Notes: a model not told the origin generated them from the letters alone. Counted from the stretch's first letter, positions 1 through 7,101 are shown. The stretch: 30,945 nt of DNA from CAZUTK01 sp964623265 (GCA_964623265.1 CAZUTK010000035.1:1-30945), one strand, 5' to 3'. Program-made: numbers and translations.

Positions 1-563
1 ATAGGAACCTGATCTTCATCCATCCTTACGATGATGACGCCGTCATCGCGGGGCAGGGGACGATCGGCTTGGAAATCATTGAGCAGTGGCCCGACGTGGA
101 CACCATCCTCGTGCCGATCGGTGGAGGTGGTTTGATCTCCGGCATTGCTGCGGCGCTGCAGCATCGGCGCGACGTGAAGATCATCGGCGTCCAGGCGAAA
201 GGCGCTGACTCCGCTTTCAGATCCCTGCAAGCGGGAAGAAGAATCCGCGTCCACGATTCGGCGACTTGCGCCGACGGAATCAACGTCGCCGAAATCGGAG
301 AACGTGCATTTCAAATTCTGAAGAACGGGTGGATCCCGATTCTCACCGTTACGGAAGATGAAATTAAAACGTCGGTCACCGCGCTCTGCCAGACGGCGAA
401 GCTGGTCGTCGAACCGGCGGGGGCTGCTGCTGCAGTCCCCATCATCTTTCCGCGCAGCGAACTGAAGCGGAGCAGGCGCGTTGTCTGTGTGCTGTCGGGA
501 GCGAACGTGAACCTGTCTGCGTTCGCGCAAATCCTGACATCTCATTGTGAGTTGCCGACCTGA
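1..563 (+). CDS. Threonine/serine dehydratase, C-terminal part (gene runs off the left edge)
   Basis: A pyridoxal-phosphate enzyme of fold type II that deaminates threonine (or serine) to a 2-oxo acid and ammonia in the cytosol. The frame is open from base 3, so the N-terminus, including the PLP lysine, lies outside the window. Visible are a HPYDDDAVIAGQGT stretch, typical of threonine ammonia-lyases, and the glycine-rich PLP-phosphate loop GGGGLISG. Near the end, VLSGANVN matches the conserved SGGN region. The protein stops about 20 residues later, so it lacks the C-terminal ACT-like regulatory domain of biosynthetic IlvA. It resembles the short TdcB or serine-racemase-like form. The RNA methyltransferase gene starts two bases after its stop, suggesting co-transcription. 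The family is secure, the exact substrate is not. Confidence 0.88.
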   Translation, partial: RNLIFIHPYDDDAVIAGQGTIGLEIIEQWPDVDTILVPIGGGGLISGIAAALQHRRDVKIIGVQAKGADSAFRSLQAGRRIRVHDSATCADGINVAEIGERAFQILKNGWIPILTVTEDEIKTSVTALCQTAKLVVEPAGAAAAVPIIFPRSELKRSRRVVCVLSGANVNLSAFAQILTSHCELPT

Positions 564-565
564 AA

Positions 566-1900
566 ATGAGCGAAATCTGCTATCGAGTCCAGGATTTAGG
601 CTGGAACGGTTCCGGCGTCGCGCGCAGCCCGAACGGCGGAGTCGTGATGATCTCCGGCGCGTTGCCCGGCGACGTCGTGACGACGCATCCGGCGCAGAAG
701 ACAACCCGGAACCTGATCTGCGCCGCCCTGAAGGAAATCCTGACCCCCTCGCCGGATCGGATCGAACACCCCTGTCCTCATTACGCCGAACGCTGCCCCG
801 CATCGCCTCTGGGCGCGATGAAATACGAAGCGGCGCTCGCATGGAAGTGCAGGCACTTCAGCGAGACGATGCGCCGGATCGGCAAACAGGTTGCGCAGGA
901 TTTCTCTCCGCCTCTGACAGCAGATCCGCTATGGGGGTATCGCAACCGGCTGGAATTGCATTGCTTTGCGCATCGCGGATCCATCCGCTTCGGATACCAG
1001 AACCGTTCCGATCTAATTCCGATCGAAAACTGCCTCCTCGCCGCCGAGGAAATACAAGACGCGCTGCGATCCCTTCGTAAAGCCTGCGCTTTGCATCACA
1101 GGTGGGGAAAGTCCGAACTGGAAGACATCTCCCGTCCCGATCGTCTTCCCCGCCTGATGCTGCATCGCAATGGCTTCGGGGGAGTGGTCTGCGTCCTTTT
1201 TTTGCGGCATTTCAACAGCGAAATCATTGGCGGCTTTCGGGATCTTTTGCGATCGGCGGATTTAGCCGGGTGGCAGATCCGTCATGTACGGGATCCGAAA
1301 ATCCGGCATTACGCCTCCCATATCATTGCGGAAGAAGGGGATGTCTCCATCGCCTTTCCCGTCGCCGGCGGAGAAGATCTAATCGGGACTCCGCTGACTT
1401 TTTCGCAAGTCAATCCTGCCGCTGCGCGGAAGATGATCGCTGGGGTGCTCGAACTGCTGCCCGAAAGCGGATCGCTCCTGGACTTGTACGGCGGATACGG
1501 CGCCTTTGCGCTGGCGTATGCGGCGTCGAAGGGCGGGCGGGCACGGGTGATCGAGTCATCGGTTGATGCGGTGGACGCGGGGAAAGCATACGCAAAACGG
1601 CGGGGATTGCCGGTGGAGTATCAGCTTCTTGATCTGCGCGGAGCGGCGCGGGCAATTCTGTCAGATGAAGAGTGGGACGCCGCATTGCTGGATCCCCCGC
1701 GGTCGGGTATGCATGATCCGTTAATCCAGCTGTTGAATCTATCCGGTCCCCCTCGATTGATATATGTTTCTTGTCATCCGGCGGCGCTGGCGCGCGACCT
1801 GGAGCGGCTGCAGTCGTATCGTGCTTCCGAATTCATCCCCGTGGACCTCTTCCCCCAAACGTCCGACCTCGAGACCATCGCGGTTCTGAAACGCTTCTGA
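566..1900 (+). CDS. TrmA/RlmD-family RNA (uracil-C5) methyltransferase
   Basis: A 444-residue SAM-dependent enzyme that methylates C5 of a uridine, probably in 23S rRNA as RlmD does. Residues 1-55 form a TRAM-like RNA-binding domain. The Rossmann domain shows SAM motif I (LLDLYGGYGAFAL) and the DPPRSGM motif. The nucleophile is Cys403 in SCHPAAL, and the C-terminus has the family's LFPQTSDLETIAVLKR ending. The iron-sulfur site is atypical. Cys70, Cys77 and Cys156 fit three of the four RlmD ligands, but the third position of the C-x5-C-x2-C motif is Ser80, and a nearby Cys95 is the only obvious substitute. The gene sits two bases behind the dehydratase. RlmD, RlmCD and TrmA cannot be separated by eye. 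Confidence 0.9.
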   Translation: MSEICYRVQDLGWNGSGVARSPNGGVVMISGALPGDVVTTHPAQKTTRNLICAALKEILTPSPDRIEHPCPHYAERCPASPLGAMKYEAALAWKCRHFSETMRRIGKQVAQDFSPPLTADPLWGYRNRLELHCFAHRGSIRFGYQNRSDLIPIENCLLAAEEIQDALRSLRKACALHHRWGKSELEDISRPDRLPRLMLHRNGFGGVVCVLFLRHFNSEIIGGFRDLLRSADLAGWQIRHVRDPKIRHYASHIIAEEGDVSIAFPVAGGEDLIGTPLTFSQVNPAAARKMIAGVLELLPESGSLLDLYGGYGAFALAYAASKGGRARVIESSVDAVDAGKAYAKRRGLPVEYQLLDLRGAARAILSDEEWDAALLDPPRSGMHDPLIQLLNLSGPPRLIYVSCHPAALARDLERLQSYRASEFIPVDLFPQTSDLETIAVLKRF

Positions 1901-2001
1901 AAAAACGCAGTCAAAAGCAAACATTTCGAGGAAATTAACGAATTATTAATAAAATCCTTCGGTTTGGAACCGAGACCGCCTCAAATTCATAACGCTTTTT
2001 C

Positions 2002-2030
2002 TGGACAAAGCACAAAAGATTGCTTACATT
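2002..2030 (+). promoter_or_regulatory. Possible sigma70-type promoter of the PIN-domain gene
   Basis: TGGACA at 2002-2007 and TACATT at 2025-2030 are separated by 17 bases, about 45 bases before the PIN-domain start. The match is imperfect in both hexamers. Confidence 0.4.
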
Positions 2031-2075
2031 GAAACCCGCACGGTCTGTCCACCGGCGAAAAATGCCAGGGATCGA

Positions 2076-2585
2076 ATGAGTATGGACAAAAACTTTCGAA
2101 TTTATCTCGACGCCACCATCTTCCGGGGATGCGACGATCCGGAATACGAGAAATGGTCCTGGTCGCTCCTGCAAGATTGTCACGATGGTCTATACAAGCC
2201 GGTCATTTCGACCCTGGTGGAAAAAGAACTGGAAAACGATTCCAAACCGGTGCTGGACGCTTTCGCGGATTTGTTGACCTGTAAACCGAGGATCATCCCG
2301 CCTTCCGAACGAGCGGAAACCCTGGCGGATCTTTATGTCGAAAGAAAGATCGTACTGCCGGATTTCCGTAAAACTGCGTTGCATGTAGCCTTGGCGACGC
2401 TGGAGGAAGTGGATGTTCTGACCAGTTGGGATTATGGCAATATCCTGCATTTTTTCCGGGTGCGCAAATACATCACGGCGAATCTGGAATTGGGCTTGAA
2501 GCCGATCCAGATCCGTTCTCCGCGGGTGCTCGCCAGCTATGAGCTGAAACAGGCGCAGGCCGCGTTGAAAATCGCTTCCGGGTGA
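2076..2585 (+). CDS. PIN-domain protein, stand-alone VapC-like
   Basis: A cytosolic protein of 169 residues with PIN (RNase) fold hallmarks. The first acidic residue is Asp12 in IYLDATIF, an acidic helix LVEKELEND follows, and the late core reads ALHVALATLEEVDVLTSWD. Most PIN nucleases have an Asp directly before the ALH stretch (DALHVA); here that residue is Thr, so one of the four metal-binding acids may be missing and activity is uncertain. No antitoxin-like gene lies next to it: the neighbours are an rRNA methyltransferase and a MarC protein, and it has its own promoter and terminator. It is therefore not an obvious toxin-antitoxin pair. A second ATG two codons downstream could also be the start. 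Confidence 0.75.
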   Translation: MSMDKNFRIYLDATIFRGCDDPEYEKWSWSLLQDCHDGLYKPVISTLVEKELENDSKPVLDAFADLLTCKPRIIPPSERAETLADLYVERKIVLPDFRKTALHVALATLEEVDVLTSWDYGNILHFFRVRKYITANLELGLKPIQIRSPRVLASYELKQAQAALKIASG

Positions 2586-2644
2586 TGCGGAAATTGATCT
2601 GGGGAGGGGACACCGCGCCAAGTCGGCGCGCGTCTATCCCTGCA

Positions 2645-2673
2645 GGCAATCCGGTTTTCGGATTGCCTTTTTT
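2645..2673 (+). terminator. Rho-independent terminator after the PIN-domain gene
   Basis: A perfect 9-base-pair stem (GGCAATCCG at 2645-2653 with CGGATTGCC at 2659-2667), a GTTTT loop and six T residues. Confidence 0.92.
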
Positions 2674-2699
2674 GCTTTCTGTGTCCGCTGGAATTGAGC

Positions 2700-2729
2700 T
2701 TGACTGATATATCTTTTCATCCTTATTAT
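2700..2729 (+). promoter_or_regulatory. Sigma70-type promoter of the MarC-family gene
   Basis: TTGACT at 2700-2705 and TATTAT at 2724-2729, 18 bases apart, just upstream of the start at 2744. A TATATT at 2727-2732 overlaps the -10 but would give a 21-base spacer. Confidence 0.6.
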
Positions 2730-2743
2730 ATTGGACGCGTTTT

Positions 2744-3340
2744 ATGAGCTCAACAATGACGATTTACTCCGCCGCCATTCTTTTGTTCTTGGTGATGGAT
2801 CCGCTGGGCAACGTGCCGGTCTTCCTGTCGGTGTTGAAGGACGTGGCTCACGAACGCCGGCGCAAAATCATCATCCGGGAACTGCTCTTCGCCCTCCTGC
2901 TGCTCTTGATGTTCCTGTTTTTCGGGCGGTTCATATTGAATGCGCTGAACATCAGCGAACCGTCTTTGAGCATCGCCGGCGGAATCATCCTCTTCCTGAT
3001 CGCGCTGAAGATGATCTTCCCGAGTCAGGAGGGGATGTTCGGATACGAATTGGACCGCGAGCCGTTTATCGTGCCGCTGGCGGTCCCCCTGCTCGCCGGA
3101 CCGTCCGCTATCGCCAGCGTGCTGCTGCTTGCGACCCGCGAACCCGACCGGATGTTCGACTGGCTGATCTCGTTGATCTGCGCCTGGATCGCCACCGCGC
3201 TGATTCTGGTCGCGTCCGGCTTCTTAAGTCATGCCTTGGGGCGAAGAGGCTTGACCGCCATGACGCGTTTGATGGGAATGATCCTCACCACGATCTCCGT
3301 CGAAATGTTTCTGGACGGCTTGAAATTATATCTCTCTTGA
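2744..3340 (+). CDS. MarC-family (UPF0056) inner-membrane protein
   Basis: A 198-residue polytopic membrane protein with about six hydrophobic segments. The N-terminal segment carries the family signature MDPLGNVPVFLS, and the AGPSAIASVLLL and ISVEMFLDGLK stretches also fit the MarC/YhgN family. The family's transport role is poorly defined, and the historical link to multiple antibiotic resistance was not upheld. The gene stands alone between a terminator and the promoter of the riboswitch transcript. No strong Shine-Dalgarno sequence precedes the ATG. The call is secure at family level only. Confidence 0.9.
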   Translation: MSSTMTIYSAAILLFLVMDPLGNVPVFLSVLKDVAHERRRKIIIRELLFALLLLLMFLFFGRFILNALNISEPSLSIAGGIILFLIALKMIFPSQEGMFGYELDREPFIVPLAVPLLAGPSAIASVLLLATREPDRMFDWLISLICAWIATALILVASGFLSHALGRRGLTAMTRLMGMILTTISVEMFLDGLKLYLS

Positions 3341-3390
3341 GGGACGACGCGCAAACGTTTGCCCTCATAAAAACTTCTGCGTTCTGTCTA

Positions 3391-3419
3391 TTGACAATTT
3401 CGGTTTTTCTCATTATATT
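3391..3419 (+). promoter_or_regulatory. Strong sigma70-type promoter of the riboswitch transcript
   Basis: TTGACA at 3391-3396 and TATATT at 3414-3419 with the ideal 17-base spacer. Transcription would start near 3426, about 50 bases before the aptamer. Confidence 0.8.
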
Positions 3420-3472
3420 GGCGTGCGAAGATCATCGCAACGATCAAACACGCTCTTTAAAAGATCATCATC

Positions 3473-3673
3473 TTCCGCGGTGCAGTTGCTGAAAAGGGAA
3501 TCCCGTGCAAATCGGGAATGGCCCCCGCCACTGTAAGCGAGGACGAAGGCGGACTGATCGCCACTGACCGGGTGGATCTGAATGCAGGTCGGACCCACTG
3601 CCTGTAATCAGGTTGCCCGGTTGGGAAGGCGTCGCCCGAGGTCGAATCGCAAGTCAGGAGACCTGCCGCGGAA
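3473..3673 (+). ncRNA. Cobalamin (B12) riboswitch aptamer
   Basis: The closing stem is visible: TTCCGCGG at 3473-3480 pairs perfectly with CCGCGGAA at 3666-3673. Inside are the conserved elements of adenosylcobalamin-type riboswitches: AAAAGGGAATCCCGTGCAAATC, split here as AAAAGGGAAT and CCCGTGCAAATC; then GCCCCCGCCACTGTAAGCG, and finally the B12 box AGTCAGGAGACCTGCC at 3652-3667. An intrinsic terminator follows at 3727-3757, so ligand binding is expected to stop transcription of the downstream lipoprotein gene. The 5-prime promoter, aptamer, terminator and gene are in the canonical order. Confidence 0.95.
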
Positions 3674-3726
3674 ATTCAGGACCGCATCCTTCGGGGTTTA
3701 GGGATGGCGCCGATTTCCGCGCGCAC

Positions 3727-3757
3727 TCCCGGATGGATAGGTCCATCCGGGATTTTT
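3727..3757 (+). terminator. Riboswitch expression-platform terminator
   Basis: An 11-base-pair perfect stem (TCCCGGATGGA at 3727-3737 with TCCATCCGGGA at 3742-3752), a four-base loop and five T residues, placed between the B12 aptamer and the lipoprotein start. GGATGG at 3702-3707 duplicates part of the 5-prime arm and could pair with CCATCC at 3743-3748, a possible antiterminator (inference). Confidence 0.9.
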
Positions 3758-3808
3758 CGCTCCAGGACGGTCCGGTATTCAAATCCAAATTGCAGAAAGG
3801 AAATGAGT

Positions 3809-4828
3809 ATGCGCAACATGTACGTCCTGGGCATCATCGCCCTCCTGCTGATCGGTTGTTCTTCATCCACCGATTCCCCCTTTGTCCCCTCCACTTCCAC
3901 GATCTGGGTGGTCAACAGTCTGGGGGAGACTCTCTCCAAAGTGAATCCGGATTCCGGCAGCGTGATGGTCAACGCCTTGCCCCTGGGTTCCGCGCCGAAC
4001 GACATTGCCGTATTCAAAAACCGCGCCTATGTCGTCAATTCCCTGTCCAACAATGTCCAGATCCTCGATCTGTCCACCGAACAGACGATCGGCACGATTG
4101 AAATTTATCTCGGGCTCAATCCCTACAACATTGTCGTGGAAAGCGAACAGCGCGCCTTCGTGTCGAACTGGTTGACCGGCAATGTCTCCGTCTTAGATTT
4201 GACAGCGGCAATCGAAACGGACACCCTCACGACCGGCGGCGTCCCGCAGGGTCTTTGCATCGCAGGAGGGAGACTGTTCGTCACGGATGTGAATTTGGAT
4301 CTCGTGCAGTTTACGTACGGACCGGGGCGGCTGCTGGCGTACGAACTCGCGACGCTCGGATTCGTGGATTCCGTCGCGGTCGGCGTCAATCCGCAAGTCG
4401 TCCAGCCGGGCCCGGATGGGAACCTCCACGTGGTTTGCACGGGCGAGATCGGCGCCGGCGCCGGTCAAGTCACAATCGTGGATCCACAGACATTGGACAT
4501 TCTCGAGACGATTCAGATCGGCGGATCTCCGGGGTCGCTGGCGTTCAATTCGCAGGACGTCGCTTACCTCGGTTCCGTCGCTTGGCTTGGGGAAGGCTGG
4601 CTGCTGACCTACGACGCCGTGACGCACCAGATCCTGCGCGGGACCTCCAATCCCATCCTTCTGCCCTCGTCCGCGATGGATGTCATCTGCGGCTGGAATG
4701 ATCACATCTTCGCCGCCTGCTTCAACGATGACGCCCTCGTAGAATTGAACGAAGCGGACAGCCTGGTGCACACCTATACGGTTGGCGACGGACCGGTCGC
4801 CGCCGCAGTCTATGACAGCGGGAATTAA
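3809..4828 (+). CDS. BtuG-like B12-regulated surface lipoprotein, YVTN/YncE-type beta-propeller
   Basis: About 339 residues. A lipoprotein signal peptide (MRNMYVLGIIALLLIGC) ends in a lipobox cysteine. The mature protein is a run of YVTN-type beta-propeller blades, with repeating units such as VNSLGETLSKVNPDSG, VNSLSNNVQILDL and VSNWLTGNVSVLDL. Lipoprotein propellers of this kind under B12 riboswitch control recall BtuG, the surface cobalamin-binding protein of gut Bacteroides. The riboswitch in front makes cobalamin capture the best inference. No btuB transporter gene lies beside it in the window. The start at 3809 is chosen because AGAAAGGA lies about seven bases upstream; ATG at 3803 is in frame but too close. 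Frame further upstream is excluded because it would run through the terminator hairpin. Confidence 0.8.
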   Translation: MRNMYVLGIIALLLIGCSSSTDSPFVPSTSTIWVVNSLGETLSKVNPDSGSVMVNALPLGSAPNDIAVFKNRAYVVNSLSNNVQILDLSTEQTIGTIEIYLGLNPYNIVVESEQRAFVSNWLTGNVSVLDLTAAIETDTLTTGGVPQGLCIAGGRLFVTDVNLDLVQFTYGPGRLLAYELATLGFVDSVAVGVNPQVVQPGPDGNLHVVCTGEIGAGAGQVTIVDPQTLDILETIQIGGSPGSLAFNSQDVAYLGSVAWLGEGWLLTYDAVTHQILRGTSNPILLPSSAMDVICGWNDHIFAACFNDDALVELNEADSLVHTYTVGDGPVAAAVYDSGN

Positions 4829-4860
4829 TCCGTAAGTACGAATGTAGAGAGAAAAAATGC

Positions 4861-4889
4861 TTGACTAAAAGCGTTGAATTGAATATATT
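4861..4889 (+). promoter_or_regulatory. Promoter of tRNA-Met
   Basis: TTGACT at 4861-4866 and TATATT at 4884-4889, spaced by 17 bases, ending about 10 bases before the tRNA 5-prime end. Confidence 0.75.
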
Positions 4890-4899
4890 ATTGAGTCTT

Positions 4900-4973
4900 G
4901 GCGGCGTAGCTCAGTCGGTTAGAGCAGCGGAATCATAATCCGCGTGTCCGGGGTTCGAGTCCCTGCGCCGCTA
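4900..4973 (+). tRNA. tRNA-Met (CAT), elongator type
   Basis: A full cloverleaf can be drawn. The acceptor stem is GGCGGCG with CGCCGCT, including a G1-U72 wobble. The D arm is GCTC/GAGC, the anticodon stem GCGGA/TCCGC with loop ATCATAA (anticodon CAT), and the T arm is CGGGG-TTCGAGT-CCCTG. The discriminator is A and no CCA is encoded. The G-U end pair and A73 resemble bacterial elongator tRNA-Met. A CAT anticodon could also mark tRNA-Ile2 (lysidine), which is less likely here. Confidence 0.92.
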
Positions 4974-4976
4974 CGG

Positions 4977-4989
4977 AGTGTAACGTAAT
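4977..4989. repeat. Near-copy of the TGTAAC motif upstream of the sigma54 activator
   Basis: AGTGTAACGTAAT differs at one base from AGTGTAACGAAAT, which occurs twice downstream of the activator gene. A further TGTAAC lies at 4994-4999. These sit about 35-50 bases before the -35 box of the activator gene, but they overlap the tRNA terminator hairpin. Confidence 0.4.
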
Positions 4990-5018
4990 GCGCTGTAACA
5001 CAGCGCATTTTGTTTTTT
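4987..5018 (+). terminator. Terminator after tRNA-Met
   Basis: AATGCGCTG at 4987-4995 pairs perfectly with CAGCGCATT at 5001-5009 around a TAACA loop, followed by a T-rich tract to 5018. Confidence 0.88.
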
Positions 5019-5023
5019 CCGGC

Positions 5024-5053
5024 TTGACAAGGCGGCTTGGAAGGCAGTATATT
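5024..5053 (+). promoter_or_regulatory. Sigma70-type promoter of the sigma54 activator gene
   Basis: TTGACA at 5024-5029 and TATATT at 5048-5053, 18 bases apart, with the start codon at 5090. Confidence 0.7.
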
Positions 5054-5089
5054 GACCGGTAACGTCGCTTTCATCCGTCCCGAAGACCT

Positions 5090-6826
5090 ATGTTTCGCAT
5101 CCTCTTCCTTTGCACCGGCGGCTCCGGCAGGAGCGCTATGGCGGCGGCTTTCGCCCGGCAGTTCGCTCCCAAGCGCGTGGAAATCCTCTGCGCCGGCGAC
5201 AAACGCCGCACCATCCACCCCTACGCTCTGCAGGTTATGGAAGAGGCGGATTCACCGCTCGATTCCGCGGAAGTAACCCCCTTACACCAGATTGCGGATA
5301 ATCCGCTGGACGTCGTCGTCACCCTCTGCAATCAGGCTCTGGAAATCTGCCCGGTCCTTCCCGGATCGCCGGCGCGCATTCACTGGCCCTTGCCGGATCC
5401 GAAGAAGCCAGAACGCGGATTGAAAACCGCGACTCTCGACGATTTCCGCCGAGTCCGCGACGAAATCCGGCAACGGGTGCGGGGCTTATTTCAATACGGC
5501 TTTCTGGATTCCATCCTGCGAGTGCGGCTGACATTTAGCTCCCTTCTGGACAATCTGACCGACGGCGTGATGGCGCACGATCTGGACCGCCGCATCTACT
5601 ATTTCAACAGCGCCGCGCAAAAAATCACGGGTTTTTCCTATTCGGAAGTGATCGGGCGCGACTGCCACGAAGTCTTCCCTGGACGCTTCTGCGGCGGAGA
5701 TTGCTCTTTCTGTCTGGACAGAGTAAACATCTTCACCCGAACTCGGTACCCGCAGACGTTCCTGCGCCGAGATCAGCAGCGCCGCGAACTGGAGATGTCC
5801 GTCGTCCCCATCCACACGCCGGACCGTGACGTCATCGGCGCTCTGATCATCTTCCGCGATATGACCGAAGTCCTGCAAATCCGCAGGAAGTTAGCCGCCA
5901 GCCGGGGATTTCAGGGGATCATCGGCAGACATCCGTCTATGCTGAAGATTTTTGAATCCATCCAGGAGCTGGCAGACGTCAAAGCGCCGATCCTCATTCA
6001 GGGGGAAAGCGGCACCGGCAAGGAGCTGGTCGCGATGGCGCTTCACAATCTGAGCTCCCGTTCCGCCGGTCCTTTCGTACCCGTTAACTGCGGCGCTCTG
6101 CCGGAAGGGACACTGGAAAGCGAGCTCTTCGGGCACGTCCGCGGCGCCTTCACCGGCGCCATCCGAGATAAAAAAGGGCGCTTCGAATTGGCGGAAGGCG
6201 GAACGATCTTCCTCGATGAAATCGGGGAAATCTCCCCATCCTTACAGGTGAAACTTTTACGTGTCTTGCAGGATAAAACCTATATCCCCGTGGGCGGTGA
6301 AAAAACCGTTCAAGCGGATGTGCGCGTCATCTGCGCTACGAATCGGGATTTGAAGCTCCTGACTCGTCAGGGCTTTTTCCGCGAAGACCTGTATTATCGC
6401 CTGGCGGTGGTTCCACTACATCTCCCCGCCCTTCGGGATAAAGCGAGCGACATCCCATTGCTCGTGGAGCATTTCATGGATAAATTTTCAGCTGAAAGCG
6501 GCAAGACTTTTCGCGAAGTGACGCCCGCGGCTCTCGAAAAACTGATGAAATACCGCTGGCCCGGCAACGTCAGAGAACTGAGTAACGCTGTGCAATACAG
6601 CATGATCAAATGCCGCGGCGATATCCTCGATATCCAGCACCTGCCCGAAGAAATCCTCCAGGAATTGGATTCCGTCCCGTCGAATCCCCGCGGGCGCCGA
6701 GCGAAAATTGATGCCGCTGACTTAAAAGAAGCCCTTCGTAAATCTGGTAACAACCGCGCCGAAGCCGCCCGCCTGCTGGGCGTCAGCCGTATGACGCTCT
6801 ACCGCCATCTGGGAAAAAAATTGTAA
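5090..6826 (+). CDS. Sigma54-dependent activator with an ArsC-like thiol/phosphatase domain and a cysteine-rich PAS domain
   Basis: A 578-residue enhancer-binding protein. Residues 1-140 are a low-molecular-weight phosphatase/arsenate reductase domain. It has a P-loop C8-TGGSG-R14, a redox-type pair Cys80 and Cys87 (C-x6-C), and HWPLPDP with the acid Asp103. These match the Cys10/Cys82/Cys89 and Asp105 pattern of thioredoxin-coupled ArsC. Residues 150-265 are a PAS domain with Cys192, Cys201, Cys205 and Cys208. Residues 275-510 are the AAA+ sigma54-interaction domain, with Walker A GESGTGKE, the sigma54-contact loop GAFTGA and Walker B GTIFLDEIGE. The C-terminus is a Fis-type helix-turn-helix (NRAEAARLLGVSRMTLYRHL). 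There is no receiver domain, so the input is probably a thiol, oxyanion or redox signal. The co-directional operon starting at 7127 is the obvious target. Confidence 0.93.
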   Translation: MFRILFLCTGGSGRSAMAAAFARQFAPKRVEILCAGDKRRTIHPYALQVMEEADSPLDSAEVTPLHQIADNPLDVVVTLCNQALEICPVLPGSPARIHWPLPDPKKPERGLKTATLDDFRRVRDEIRQRVRGLFQYGFLDSILRVRLTFSSLLDNLTDGVMAHDLDRRIYYFNSAAQKITGFSYSEVIGRDCHEVFPGRFCGGDCSFCLDRVNIFTRTRYPQTFLRRDQQRRELEMSVVPIHTPDRDVIGALIIFRDMTEVLQIRRKLAASRGFQGIIGRHPSMLKIFESIQELADVKAPILIQGESGTGKELVAMALHNLSSRSAGPFVPVNCGALPEGTLESELFGHVRGAFTGAIRDKKGRFELAEGGTIFLDEIGEISPSLQVKLLRVLQDKTYIPVGGEKTVQADVRVICATNRDLKLLTRQGFFREDLYYRLAVVPLHLPALRDKASDIPLLVEHFMDKFSAESGKTFREVTPAALEKLMKYRWPGNVRELSNAVQYSMIKCRGDILDIQHLPEEILQELDSVPSNPRGRRAKIDAADLKEALRKSGNNRAEAARLLGVSRMTLYRHLGKKL

Positions 6827-6836
6827 CACGTAACCC

Positions 6837-6850
6837 AAGTGTAACGAAAT
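6837..6850. repeat. Direct repeat AAGTGTAACGAAAT, copy 1
   Basis: Identical to 6979-6992, with 142 bases start to start. Together with 4977-4989 it brackets the activator gene, so it is a candidate activator-binding site. Confidence 0.6.
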
Positions 6851-6978
6851 AATGGGACAGATGCGAATTCGTTCCATTTTTATATCCTAATTTCTTTCCT
6901 CGGCCGCACAAAATCAAGTATTACCCATATCATTCGCAGCCCTCTGTCCGTCTGCAGCGTTCTCATCCTCTGACGATG

Positions 6979-6992
6979 AAGTGTAACGAAAT
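6979..6992. repeat. Direct repeat AAGTGTAACGAAAT, copy 2
   Basis: Exact copy of 6837-6850, about 100 bases upstream of the sigma54-like box, within the usual range for enhancer sites. Confidence 0.6.
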
Positions 6993-6997
6993 TTCGT
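6986..6997. promoter_or_regulatory. 12-base palindrome, possible operator
   Basis: ACGAAATTTCGT is perfectly self-complementary and overlaps the second direct repeat. Confidence 0.45.
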
Positions 6998-7084
6998 AGT
7001 CGCTGTTCCCTCCCGCAATCGAGAGACGTTTTTTAATTAGATAAATAATAAGCATATAGAATCCCGACGGAACGCTCTACATCC

Positions 7085-7101
7085 TCGGCACGGATTTTGT
7101 C
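7085..7101 (+). promoter_or_regulatory. Sigma54-like (-24/-12) promoter candidate
   Basis: TCGGCACGGATTTTGTC matches the consensus YTGGCACGRNNNTTGCW except for C in the second position and TC for CW at the end. The GG at -24 and the TTG at -12 have the right spacing, but the near-invariant GC at -12 reads GT. The predicted start lies close to the ribosome-binding site of the 7127 gene. Its position behind the sigma54 activator gene raises the plausibility. Confidence 0.38.

Noticed and set aside
2076..2585. A VapBC toxin-antitoxin pair
   Set aside because: No antitoxin-sized DNA-binding gene lies on either side, and the PIN gene has its own promoter and terminator.
3704..3808. An upstream in-frame start for the BtuG-like lipoprotein
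   Set aside because: It would translate through the riboswitch terminator and put the signal peptide about 35 residues inside the protein.
4900..4973. tRNA-Ile2 (CAT, lysidine-modified)
   Set aside because: The G1-U72 acceptor end and A73 fit elongator tRNA-Met better; without comparison a small doubt remains.
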